A stretch of 5,735 nt of DNA from an uncultured bacterium (lineage in GTDB: Bacteria > Actinomycetota > Coriobacteriia > Coriobacteriales > Coriobacteriaceae). The notes beneath the pieces were generated by a model. The model was not told the DNA's origin. It saw nothing but the letters and a program-made list of their open reading frames with translations, and searched no databases. A program made the translations under genes and the position numbers. Below are positions 1 to 5,453 of the stretch, in pieces (within the stretch, counting starts at the first letter, position 1; every line of letters begins with the position of its first letter). The DNA lies in the NCBI GenBank assembly GCA_905215205.1, contig CAJMPK010000095.1, positions 1-5,735 of the forward strand, given 5' to 3'.

Positions 1-1666
1 CATCTCCTGCGAGCGTGGCTATGTGCCGTGGCCCGATATGGGTGACGCTATGCGCGAGGCGGGCATTCCGCTGCTCTCACTCGAGGGTGCAGCGCCGGTC
101 GCTTCGTTTGATATCGTCGGTCTGCATGTGCCGCACGAGATGGCGGTGACGAACTTCCTCGAGGCACTCGACCTCGCTGGCATTCCGCTGTTAGCGGCCG
201 ACCGAGGTGAAGACGACCCCATCATCATCGCCGGCGGCCCCTCGGTGTACAACCCCGAGCCGTACGCGGCCTTCTTCGATGCCATCCTCATCGGTGAGGG
301 CGAGGAATCGCTGCTCGAGACCTGCCAGCTGCATCGCCGCCTGCGTGACGAAGGGGTCCCGCGCGCGCAGATTGTCGAGCAGCTTGCATCCATTGCCGGC
401 AACTACGTGCCGTCGCTCTATGAAGTTCGTCACGACGAGCCCTGCTCGCCGCATGGCTACACCGTGCCGCGCGAAGGTAAGGACGTCCCGCCGGTAGTCT
501 ACAAGCGCGTCGTTGAGGACTTTGGCGCTACCAATCCGTTGTCGCAGTCGTGCGTGCCCTATGCGCAGCTGGTTCACGACCGCCTGTCTATCGAGATCCT
601 GCGCGGCTGCGCCCGCGGCTGTCGTTTTTGTCAGGCCGGCATGACGTATCGCCCGGTGCGCGAGCGCTCGGCCGACCAGATCGTCTCGTCGGTGATTCAG
701 GGTCTGGAAAAGACCGGCTATGACGAGGTGTCGCTGACCTCGCTCTCCACGACCGACCACTCCTGCATTCGTGACGTACTCGGCAGACTCAACCGTCGCC
801 TGGAGGATACGGGTATTCGCGTGTCTATTCCGTCGCAGCGCCTGGATTCGTTTGGCGTGGATATGGCCGAGTCGGTCGCCGGCGAAAAGAAGGGCGGCCT
901 GACGTTCGCGCCCGAGGCCGGCAGCCAGCGCATGCGCGACATCATTAACAAGAACGTGACCGAGGAGGACCTGGACCGTGCGGCCAAGGCGGCCTTCGAG
1001 GCCGGCTGGAACCGCATGAAGCTCTACTTTATGATGGGCCTTCCCGGCGAGCGCGACGAGGACATCGTGGCCATCGCCAATCTGGCCGATCACGTGCTGG
1101 AGCTCGGTCGTTCCGTGGTGCCCAAGGCTCGTCGCGGCTCGATCTCGGTGTCCATCTCGGTTTCGGTCTTTATCCCCAAGGCTGCCACGCCGTTCCAGTG
1201 GTGCCCGCAGCTCGACTACGACGACGTCAAGCGTCGCCAGAAGCTGCTTATCACGAGCGTTCGCAACCGTGCCGTCCGTGTGCATTACCACGATGCCGAG
1301 ACCTCGCTCATCGAGGCCGCGCTGTCCCGCGCCGGTCGTGATATGACGCCCGTCATCATCGATGCTTGGCGCTCGGGCTCTCGCTTTGACGCCTGGGTAG
1401 AGCATTTCTCGCTCGATAACTGGAAGGAAGCTGCTGCCAAAAACGGCATCGACCTTAATGAGCTCGTGCACCTGCCCTACGAGTTGGACTGGCGCCTGCC
1501 GTGGGAGCACGTGAGTCCCGGCTGCACGCGCGGCTTCCTCGAGCGCGAGTACCGTCGCTCGCTCGAGGGCGTCACGACTCCCGACTGCACCCGCACGTCG
1601 TGCACCGGCTGCGGGATCTGCCCCACGCTCCACGCCAAGAATGTATTGATGGGTGATCGCGCATGA
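1..1666 (+). CDS. B12-binding-type radical SAM protein, TIGR03960 family (5' partial)
   Basis: The reading frame is open from base 2, so the start codon lies upstream of the window; 554 codons are visible. The GTG at 23 falls inside family-like sequence (GYVPWPDM) and is not taken as the start. The first ~180 residues resemble the degenerate cobalamin-binding N-terminal region of this family, including IIIAGGPSVYNPEP and ILIGEGEE. The radical SAM core follows, with the 4Fe-4S/SAM motif CARGCRFC (CxxxCxxC, cysteine codons at 608, 620 and 629). Further family blocks are TFAPEAGSQRMRDIINK, KLYFMMGLPGE and PKAATPFQW. The C-terminus carries a second cysteine cluster, CTRTSCTGCGIC (codons 1586-1621), which may hold another metal site. 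The reaction and substrate are unknown. The 4-base overlap with the DUF2344 gene fits their known pairing; in some genomes the two are fused. Family assignment is from memory of the motifs but is firm. Confidence 0.9.
   Translation, partial: ISCERGYVPWPDMGDAMREAGIPLLSLEGAAPVASFDIVGLHVPHEMAVTNFLEALDLAGIPLLAADRGEDDPIIIAGGPSVYNPEPYAAFFDAILIGEGEESLLETCQLHRRLRDEGVPRAQIVEQLASIAGNYVPSLYEVRHDEPCSPHGYTVPREGKDVPPVVYKRVVEDFGATNPLSQSCVPYAQLVHDRLSIEILRGCARGCRFCQAGMTYRPVRERSADQIVSSVIQGLEKTGYDEVSLTSLSTTDHSCIRDVLGRLNRRLEDTGIRVSIPSQRLDSFGVDMAESVAGEKKGGLTFAPEAGSQRMRDIINKNVTEEDLDRAAKAAFEAGWNRMKLYFMMGLPGERDEDIVAIANLADHVLELGRSVVPKARRGSISVSISVSVFIPKAATPFQWCPQLDYDDVKRRQKLLITSVRNRAVRVHYHDAETSLIEAALSRAGRDMTPVIIDAWRSGSRFDAWVEHFSLDNWKEAAAKNGIDLNELVHLPYELDWRLPWEHVSPGCTRGFLEREYRRSLEGVTTPDCTRTSCTGCGICPTLHAKNVLMGDRA
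1652..1658 (+). promoter_or_regulatory. Ribosome-binding site for the DUF2344 gene, inside the upstream CDS
   Basis: GGTGATC lies 4 bases before the ATG at 1663. It matches the 3' part of the extended Shine-Dalgarno sequence (AAAGGAGGTGATCC), so a short spacing is expected. It sits in the last codons of the radical SAM gene. Together with the ATGA stop/start overlap this suggests coupled translation. Confidence 0.5.
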
Positions 1667-2475
1667 GTGAGCGCCTGACCGACAACCCCTCGCTCTTTAG
1701 GCTTCGTGTTCGCTATGGCAAGCGCGATCGCCTTAAGTACCTGGGCCATCTCGAAGTGATCCATACCATTGAGCGCATCGTGCGCCGTGCGGGGCTTCCC
1801 TATGCCGTCACGCAGGGCTTCTCTCCGCACATGCGCGTGGGCTTCTCTTCGGCGCTACCGGTTGGTACGTCGTCGACCTGCGAGTGGTATGACCTGTTTA
1901 TGACCGAGTTCGTGGCGCTCGACGAGGCGTTTGAGCGCCTGTCTGTGGCGTCTCCGGCCGATCTGGCGCCTATCGAGGCGGCGTACATCGACGTGCGCAC
2001 GCCGGCGTTGACGGCGCAGCTCACGCGCCTGTCGTATCGCATCGACCTGCACTTGGATCCCGAGGCACCCGTAAGCGCTGACGAGGTGCGTCGTGCGATC
2101 GACGCGTTGCGCGCGGACCATGGCATCGACTACGCGCGCGGCCAAAAGAGCAAGCGCTTGGATTTGGATCACACGCTCGTTGGCTATGAGCTCACGGCAG
2201 GGGAGCGTCCGGACCATTTGGTGCTCATGCTCGACACCCATGCCGACAACGAGGGCTCCATGCGTCCGGAAATTTTGCTTTCCGCTGCTGATGTTTTGTT
2301 GCAGGGCTTGACCCCGGGCGTGGATGCACCTATTGTTTCCACCGGTATGCAAGACCTCGTGACCATCTGCTCCTACGATGTCGAGCGTCAGAATCAAGCA
2401 TGCGAGGACGACGAGGGCCGACTCGTCAGCCCCATACCTGTGCGAACTTGTGGATTTGCTCCACATACTCGTTGA
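1663..2475 (+). CDS. Radical SAM-linked protein, TIGR03936/DUF2344 family
   Basis: This is a 270-residue protein of the family found next to, or fused to, TIGR03960 radical SAM proteins. The N-terminal half carries the family signature in order: RLRVRYGKRDRLKYLGHLE (about residues 14-32), RIVRRAGLPYAVTQGFSPH and FSSALPVGTSSTCEW. These match the usual pattern of K-x-x-x-L-x-Y-L-S-H-L-D, RR-x-x-L-P, G-F-x-P-H and A-L-P-x-G. The rest is less conserved, and the last ~35 residues are charged and probably disordered. No catalytic motif is recognised and no membrane segment or signal peptide is seen, so it is probably cytosolic. The start is the ATG overlapping the upstream stop. Its stop codon lies inside the -35 hexamer of the rplU promoter. 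A role with the radical SAM enzyme, perhaps in substrate binding, is inferred only from gene pairing. Confidence 0.88.
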   Translation: MSERLTDNPSLFRLRVRYGKRDRLKYLGHLEVIHTIERIVRRAGLPYAVTQGFSPHMRVGFSSALPVGTSSTCEWYDLFMTEFVALDEAFERLSVASPADLAPIEAAYIDVRTPALTAQLTRLSYRIDLHLDPEAPVSADEVRRAIDALRADHGIDYARGQKSKRLDLDHTLVGYELTAGERPDHLVLMLDTHADNEGSMRPEILLSAADVLLQGLTPGVDAPIVSTGMQDLVTICSYDVERQNQACEDDEGRLVSPIPVRTCGFAPHTR

Positions 2476-2500
2476 CGGGGGTATTTTCGCCTGCTACTAT
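2472..2500 (+). promoter_or_regulatory. Housekeeping sigma-70-type promoter for rplU-rpmA
   Basis: A -35 hexamer TTGACG (2472-2477) is separated by exactly 17 bases from a -10 hexamer TACTAT (2495-2500). The -10 is preceded by TGC, which makes an extended -10 element. Transcription should start near 2505-2508, giving a leader of roughly 35-38 bases before the rplU ATG. The TGA stop of the preceding gene (2473-2475) is part of the -35 element, so the two functions share bases. No terminator separates it from the upstream genes, so read-through from them is also possible. Confidence 0.8.
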
Positions 2501-2527
2501 ATTCGGCTGTTGCACTAACTGATGCAT

Positions 2528-2533
2528 GAAGGG
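2528..2533 (+). promoter_or_regulatory. Ribosome-binding site deciding the rplU start
   Basis: GAAGGG lies 9 bases before the ATG at 2543, a normal Shine-Dalgarno spacing. An in-frame ATG at 2522 lies upstream of this element and cannot use it. This supports 2543 as the true start. Confidence 0.65.
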
Positions 2534-2542
2534 CAAGTAAAC

Positions 2543-2917
2543 ATGTACGCAATCGTTAACACGGGCGGCAAGCAGTACAAGGTCGCCACCGACGATGTCA
2601 TCACCGTCGAGAAGATCGAGGGCAATGAGGGCGACAAGGTCACCCTGCCGGTTATCTTCCTCAACGATGGTAAGAAGATCGTCACCGATCCCGACAAGCT
2701 GGCCAAGGCCAAGGTTACCGCTCAGATCGTTGAGCAGTTCAAGGGCGAGAAGCAGCTGGTCTTCAAGTTCCACAAGCGCAAGCGCTATCGTCGTCTGAAG
2801 GGTCACCGTCAGCAGCTCACCAAGCTGAAGATCGTGAAGGTTCAGGCTACCTCCCGCGCCAAGAAGGCTGTCAAGGCAGAGGCTGAGGCTGTTGCCGAGG
2901 CTCCCGTCGCCGAGTAG
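2543..2917 (+). CDS. rplU: 50S ribosomal protein L21
   Basis: L21 binds 23S rRNA in the large ribosomal subunit and helps assembly. The 124-residue product starts MYAIVNTGGKQYKV, the canonical L21 N-terminus. It contains the basic RNA-binding block FKFHKRKRYRRLKGHRQ (about residues 75-91) and the C-terminal strand LTKLKIVKV. The E. coli protein has about 103 residues; the excess here is an Ala/Glu/Val-rich acidic tail (about residues 111-124) after a Lys-rich linker. The ATG at 2543 is chosen over the ATG at 2522 because homologues start at MYA and because of the ribosome-binding site position. Its own promoter lies just upstream, and rpmA follows after 33 bases. No prp (ysxB) gene is present between them. 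Identification is firm. Confidence 0.98.
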   Translation: MYAIVNTGGKQYKVATDDVITVEKIEGNEGDKVTLPVIFLNDGKKIVTDPDKLAKAKVTAQIVEQFKGEKQLVFKFHKRKRYRRLKGHRQQLTKLKIVKVQATSRAKKAVKAEAEAVAEAPVAE

Positions 2918-2950
2918 ATTACACTCGTAACGAAAGAGTAGGTATACACA

Positions 2951-3208
2951 ATGGCACACAAAAAAGGACTCGGTTCCTCCCGTAATGGCCGTGACTCCCG
3001 CGGTCAGCGCCTTGGCACGAAGCGCTATGCCGGCCAGACGGTAACCACGGGCACGATTCTCGTCCGTCAGCACGGCACGCACATCCACCCGGGTGAGAAC
3101 GTTGGCCGTGGCAAGGACGACACGCTGTTCGCGCTGGTCGACGGTACCGTTGAGTTCCACAAGGGTATCAAGCACAGGGTCAGCGTACGCCCGCTCGCGA
3201 ACGCGTAA
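2951..3208 (+). CDS. rpmA: 50S ribosomal protein L27
   Basis: L27 sits near the peptidyl-transferase centre, and its N-terminal tail contacts tRNA. This 85-residue protein is full length. It shows the signature GSSRNGRDSRGQRLG (residues 8-22), then GTILVRQHGTHIHPGENVG and the GRGKDDTLFALVDG block. It starts MAHKKGLGSSRNGRDS, so the mature tail begins directly after Met. The extension ending in LQFFA that Firmicute L27 carries, and that Prp cleaves, is absent. A weak ribosome-binding site (GAGTAGG, 2936-2942) precedes it. It is co-transcribed with rplU and followed by a strong terminator. Identification is firm. Confidence 0.98.
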   Translation: MAHKKGLGSSRNGRDSRGQRLGTKRYAGQTVTTGTILVRQHGTHIHPGENVGRGKDDTLFALVDGTVEFHKGIKHRVSVRPLANA

Positions 3209-3233
3209 TTCACCCTTCATAGAGCACATATGT

Positions 3234-3277
3234 GGGAGGCACTTGAGTTTTAGGATTCAAGGGTCTCCCTCTTTTTT
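3234..3277 (+). terminator. Rho-independent terminator after rpmA
   Basis: Arms 3234-3247 and 3256-3269 form a 14-position stem with 11 Watson-Crick pairs, two G-U wobbles (3239/3264 and 3247/3256) and one A-G mismatch (3241/3262). The loop has 8 bases (3248-3255). The outer pairs are GGGAG/CTCCC. The tract TCTTTTTT (3270-3277) follows at once. This is a textbook terminator for rplU-rpmA, yet it stands directly in front of obgE, which has no promoter that I can see. It may therefore be a partial terminator that sets the ratio of ribosomal-protein mRNA to obgE mRNA. Confidence 0.87.
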
Positions 3278-3279
3278 GT

Positions 3280-3285
3280 AGGAGG
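3280..3285 (+). promoter_or_regulatory. Consensus ribosome-binding site for TTG-started obgE
   Basis: A perfect AGGAGG lies 8 bases before the TTG at 3294 and two bases after the terminator U-tract. The strong site supports the non-ATG start; no ATG or GTG start fits the conserved N-terminus. Confidence 0.85.
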
Positions 3286-3293
3286 CGATTCTG

Positions 3294-4760
3294 TTGTCAC
3301 AGTTCACCGATATCAGCCGCATTAACGTGTGCGGCGGCGACGGCGGAGCCGGATGCATGTCGTTTAGGCGCGAGGCATTTGTCCCCAAGGGCGGCCCCGA
3401 TGGCGGCGACGGCGGTCGTGGCGGCAATGTCGTCATCCAGGCCGATGCTCAGCTGTCTTCGCTGATCGATTACCGCTTTAAGCATCACTTTCGTGCCGAG
3501 CGCGGAACGCATGGCCAGGGTGCCCGCCGCAACGGCAAAAGCGGTGAGGACCTGATTTTGAAAGTCCCCATGGGTACCGTAGTCCGCGAGCTCGATCCCG
3601 AGACGCAGACTCCGATGTTCGAGATTGCCGACCTCGTGCACGACGGCGAGCGCGTTGTCGTGGCCCCCGGTGGTGCCGGCGGTCTGGGCAACACGCACTT
3701 TGTGACGTCCGTGCGTCGCGCGCCCGCGTTTGCCCAGCTCGGCGAGCCTGCCGAGGGACACTGGATCGAGCTCGAGATGAAGCTTATGGCCGATGCCGCG
3801 CTTGTGGGCTTTCCTTCTGTCGGCAAGTCCTCGCTCATCGCGCGTATGAGCGCTGCCCGTCCCAAGATTGCCGACTACCCGTTTACCACGCTCGTGCCCA
3901 ATCTGGGCATGGTGCGTGCCGGCGAGTACTCCTATGTCGTTGCCGACGTCCCCGGCCTCATCGAGGGTGCGAGCGAGGGCAAGGGCCTGGGCCATCAGTT
4001 CCTGCGCCACATCGAGCGCACGGCACTCATCATGCACGTCGTCGATATGACGGGTGGTTTTGAGGATCGCGATCCGGTCGAGGACTATCGCATCATCAAC
4101 CGCGAGCTCGAGCAGTATGGCGCCGAGCTTTCGGAGCGTCCGCAGATCGTCGTTGCCAACAAGTGCGATGCGCCGGGCACGGCTGACAAGATTGCCGACC
4201 TCAAACGCGCTGCGCTCGACGATGGACATATGTTCTTTGCCGTGTCTGCTGTGACGGGTGCCGGTCTCAATACTTTGATGCTTGCCGTGGGCGAGCAGGT
4301 GGCCAAGCTCCGCGCCGAGCTGGCTGTCTCTGATGAGCCGGTCGCTCTGCGCGACGATGAGTGGGAGCGCCGTCGCCTGCAGCGTGAGAAGCGTTTCCGC
4401 ATTGTCCAGGAAGAGCCTCATGCCTTCCGTGTGGTTGGTCGCGCGATTGAGCGCATGGTCATCCAGACCGACTGGGAAAACGAGGAAGCCGTCATCTACC
4501 TGCAGCATAAGTTTTCCCGCATGGGTGTTGACGATGCGCTCGAAAAGGCCGGCTGCCGTGCGGGCGACGAGGTCCGCATTTGCCAGCGCGCCTTTGACTT
4601 TGAGGGCGCCGAGGACTTCTCGGAGTTTGAGGACGAGCTCGAGGATGCGGGCGTTGAGGTTATTGACGTAGCGGCCGAGGGTGCGGACGTGGTTGATGCC
4701 ACCGAGGGCTCCGAAGGCACTACCGAAGTCGACGTTGTTGAGACCCCGGAGGGCGAGTAA
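3294..4760 (+). CDS. obgE: Obg family GTPase (ObgE/CgtA)
   Basis: Obg is an essential cytosolic GTPase acting in late 50S subunit assembly and the stringent response. The 488-residue protein has all three parts. The glycine-rich Obg fold (about residues 3-160) includes GGDGGAGCMSFRRE and PKGGPDGGDGGRGGNV. The G domain (about 166-340) has G1 GFPSVGKSS (172-180), switch I YPFTT (195-199), G3 DVPG (218-221), G4 NKCD (289-292) and G5 SAV (318-320). An OCT-type C-terminal domain follows (about 365-437), then an acidic, probably disordered tail (438-488). E. coli ObgE is about 390 residues; the extra length comes from the OCT domain and tail. Start is TTG with a consensus ribosome-binding site, and all catalytic motifs are intact. 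nadD follows after 3 bases, so the two are co-transcribed. Identification is firm. Confidence 0.97.
   Translation: MSQFTDISRINVCGGDGGAGCMSFRREAFVPKGGPDGGDGGRGGNVVIQADAQLSSLIDYRFKHHFRAERGTHGQGARRNGKSGEDLILKVPMGTVVRELDPETQTPMFEIADLVHDGERVVVAPGGAGGLGNTHFVTSVRRAPAFAQLGEPAEGHWIELEMKLMADAALVGFPSVGKSSLIARMSAARPKIADYPFTTLVPNLGMVRAGEYSYVVADVPGLIEGASEGKGLGHQFLRHIERTALIMHVVDMTGGFEDRDPVEDYRIINRELEQYGAELSERPQIVVANKCDAPGTADKIADLKRAALDDGHMFFAVSAVTGAGLNTLMLAVGEQVAKLRAELAVSDEPVALRDDEWERRRLQREKRFRIVQEEPHAFRVVGRAIERMVIQTDWENEEAVIYLQHKFSRMGVDDALEKAGCRAGDEVRICQRAFDFEGAEDFSEFEDELEDAGVEVIDVAAEGADVVDATEGSEGTTEVDVVETPEGE
4748..4753 (+). promoter_or_regulatory. Ribosome-binding site for nadD, inside the end of obgE
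   Basis: GGAGGG lies 10 bases before the ATG at 4764 and encodes part of the last residues of Obg. It supports the upstream start that gives NadD its N-terminal extension. Confidence 0.65.
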
Positions 4761-4763
4761 GCC

Positions 4764-5441
4764 ATGTCGCTGCGCGGTGGAATCGGTCTGCCCGAGCTTC
4801 CTCTAGAGGACGGGCAGGAGTTTAGGCTCGGCATTATGGGCGGCACCTTTGACCCGATTCATTACGGGCACTTGGTTACCGCCGAGCAGGCGCGCGAGTC
4901 GCTCGACTTGGACGCCGTGCTCTTTATGCCGGCCGGCTCTCCCGCCTTTAAGCTCGACAAACCGGTGACGCCTGCTGAGGACCGTTATGCCATGACGGTC
5001 CTCGCGACCGCCGCGAACCCGGCCTTTTTGGCAAGCCGCTTTGAGATCGATCGTGCCGGTGTCACCTACACAGCCGATACGCTGCGTGCTCTTCGCGAGT
5101 TTTACCCGCCACAGGTGAAGCTTTACTTTATTACGGGCGCCGATGCGATTATCGATATTGTGACCTGGCACAATGCAGATGAGATTGCCGAACTGGCAAC
5201 CTTTATTGCTGCGACGCGTCCCGGCTTTGACATCGATATGGCCCGAGCGCGGATTAAGGAATCGGAACTGCCATTCGACGTGCGCTATATCCAGATTCCG
5301 GCGCTGTCGATTAGCTCGACCAACATTCGCAAGCGGGTTGCTCGCGGCATGAGCGTGCGCTATCTTACGAGCGAGTCCGTGCTCGGCTATATCCGTAAAC
5401 GCGGCCTGTATGCCGATCTTAGGCAAGACGATTTTGAGTGA
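4764..5441 (+). CDS. nadD: Nicotinate-nucleotide adenylyltransferase
   Basis: NadD joins nicotinate mononucleotide and ATP to give nicotinate adenine dinucleotide plus pyrophosphate, the step before NAD synthetase. The 225-residue protein has the nucleotidyltransferase signature GGTFDPIHYGH (residues 26-36, with the HxGH motif at 33-36). It continues with FMPAGSPAFK, AEDRYAM, TYTADTLRAL, FITGADAI (122-129) and the second nucleotide-binding motif ISSTNIRKR (183-191). About 20 residues precede the first strand (FRLGIMGG), where most homologues begin almost at that strand. No in-frame ATG, GTG or TTG lies between the ATG at 4764 and Met25, and Met25 would remove part of the first strand, so the extension looks real. 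It follows obgE by 3 bases and precedes yqeK by 12, indicating one operon. Confidence 0.96.
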   Translation: MSLRGGIGLPELPLEDGQEFRLGIMGGTFDPIHYGHLVTAEQARESLDLDAVLFMPAGSPAFKLDKPVTPAEDRYAMTVLATAANPAFLASRFEIDRAGVTYTADTLRALREFYPPQVKLYFITGADAIIDIVTWHNADEIAELATFIAATRPGFDIDMARARIKESELPFDVRYIQIPALSISSTNIRKRVARGMSVRYLTSESVLGYIRKRGLYADLRQDDFE

Positions 5442-5442
5442 T

Positions 5443-5449
5443 GGGGGAG
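5443..5449 (+). promoter_or_regulatory. Ribosome-binding site for yqeK
   Basis: GGGGGAG lies 4 bases before the TTG at 5454, a slightly short spacing. It overlaps a decoy ATG (5441-5443) whose frame stops after 11 codons. It supports the TTG start. Confidence 0.5.
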
Positions 5450-5453
5450 AACG

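Noticed and set aside
23..25. GTG as start of the radical SAM gene
   Set aside because: The frame is open to the window edge, family-like sequence continues upstream of it (ISCERGY), and no ribosome-binding site precedes it.
191..1633. A 480-codon open frame on the minus strand opposite the radical SAM gene
   Set aside because: It is a mirror of codon bias in a GC-rich gene. Its translation has no recognisable motif, while the + strand carries clear family signatures throughout.
2449..2465. Inverted repeat TGTGGA-TTTGC-TCCACA resembling paired DnaA boxes or a terminator hairpin
   Set aside because: Each half matches the DnaA box TTATCCACA at only 7 of 9 positions. The 6-pair hairpin is inside a coding region and has no adjacent U-tract.
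2522..2524. In-frame ATG giving an L21 seven residues longer
   Set aside because: L21 proteins begin at MYA. The ribosome-binding site GAAGGG lies downstream of this ATG and is correctly spaced for 2543.
2924..2939. Possible small hairpin (ACTC/GAGT) between rplU and rpmA
   Set aside because: Only four pairs with a large loop and no U-tract, so it is not a terminator or credible regulatory structure.
3225..3234. Perfect 10-base palindrome CACATATGTG after rpmA
   Set aside because: It is short, single copy and partly overlaps the terminator stem. No matching site exists at the rplU promoter to suggest an operator.
3297..4508. A 403-codon open frame on the minus strand opposite obgE, with similar ones at 2426-3229 and 4803-5588
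   Set aside because: The opposite strand encodes well-conserved Obg, L21/L27 and NadD. The antisense products are rich in Arg, His, Leu and Ala with no domain pattern, and the one at 2426-3229 spans two genes and a promoter.
5441..5443. ATG overlapping the nadD stop codon as a start for the next gene
   Set aside because: Its frame stops after 11 codons. The HD-domain protein is in another frame, reached from the TTG at 5454.
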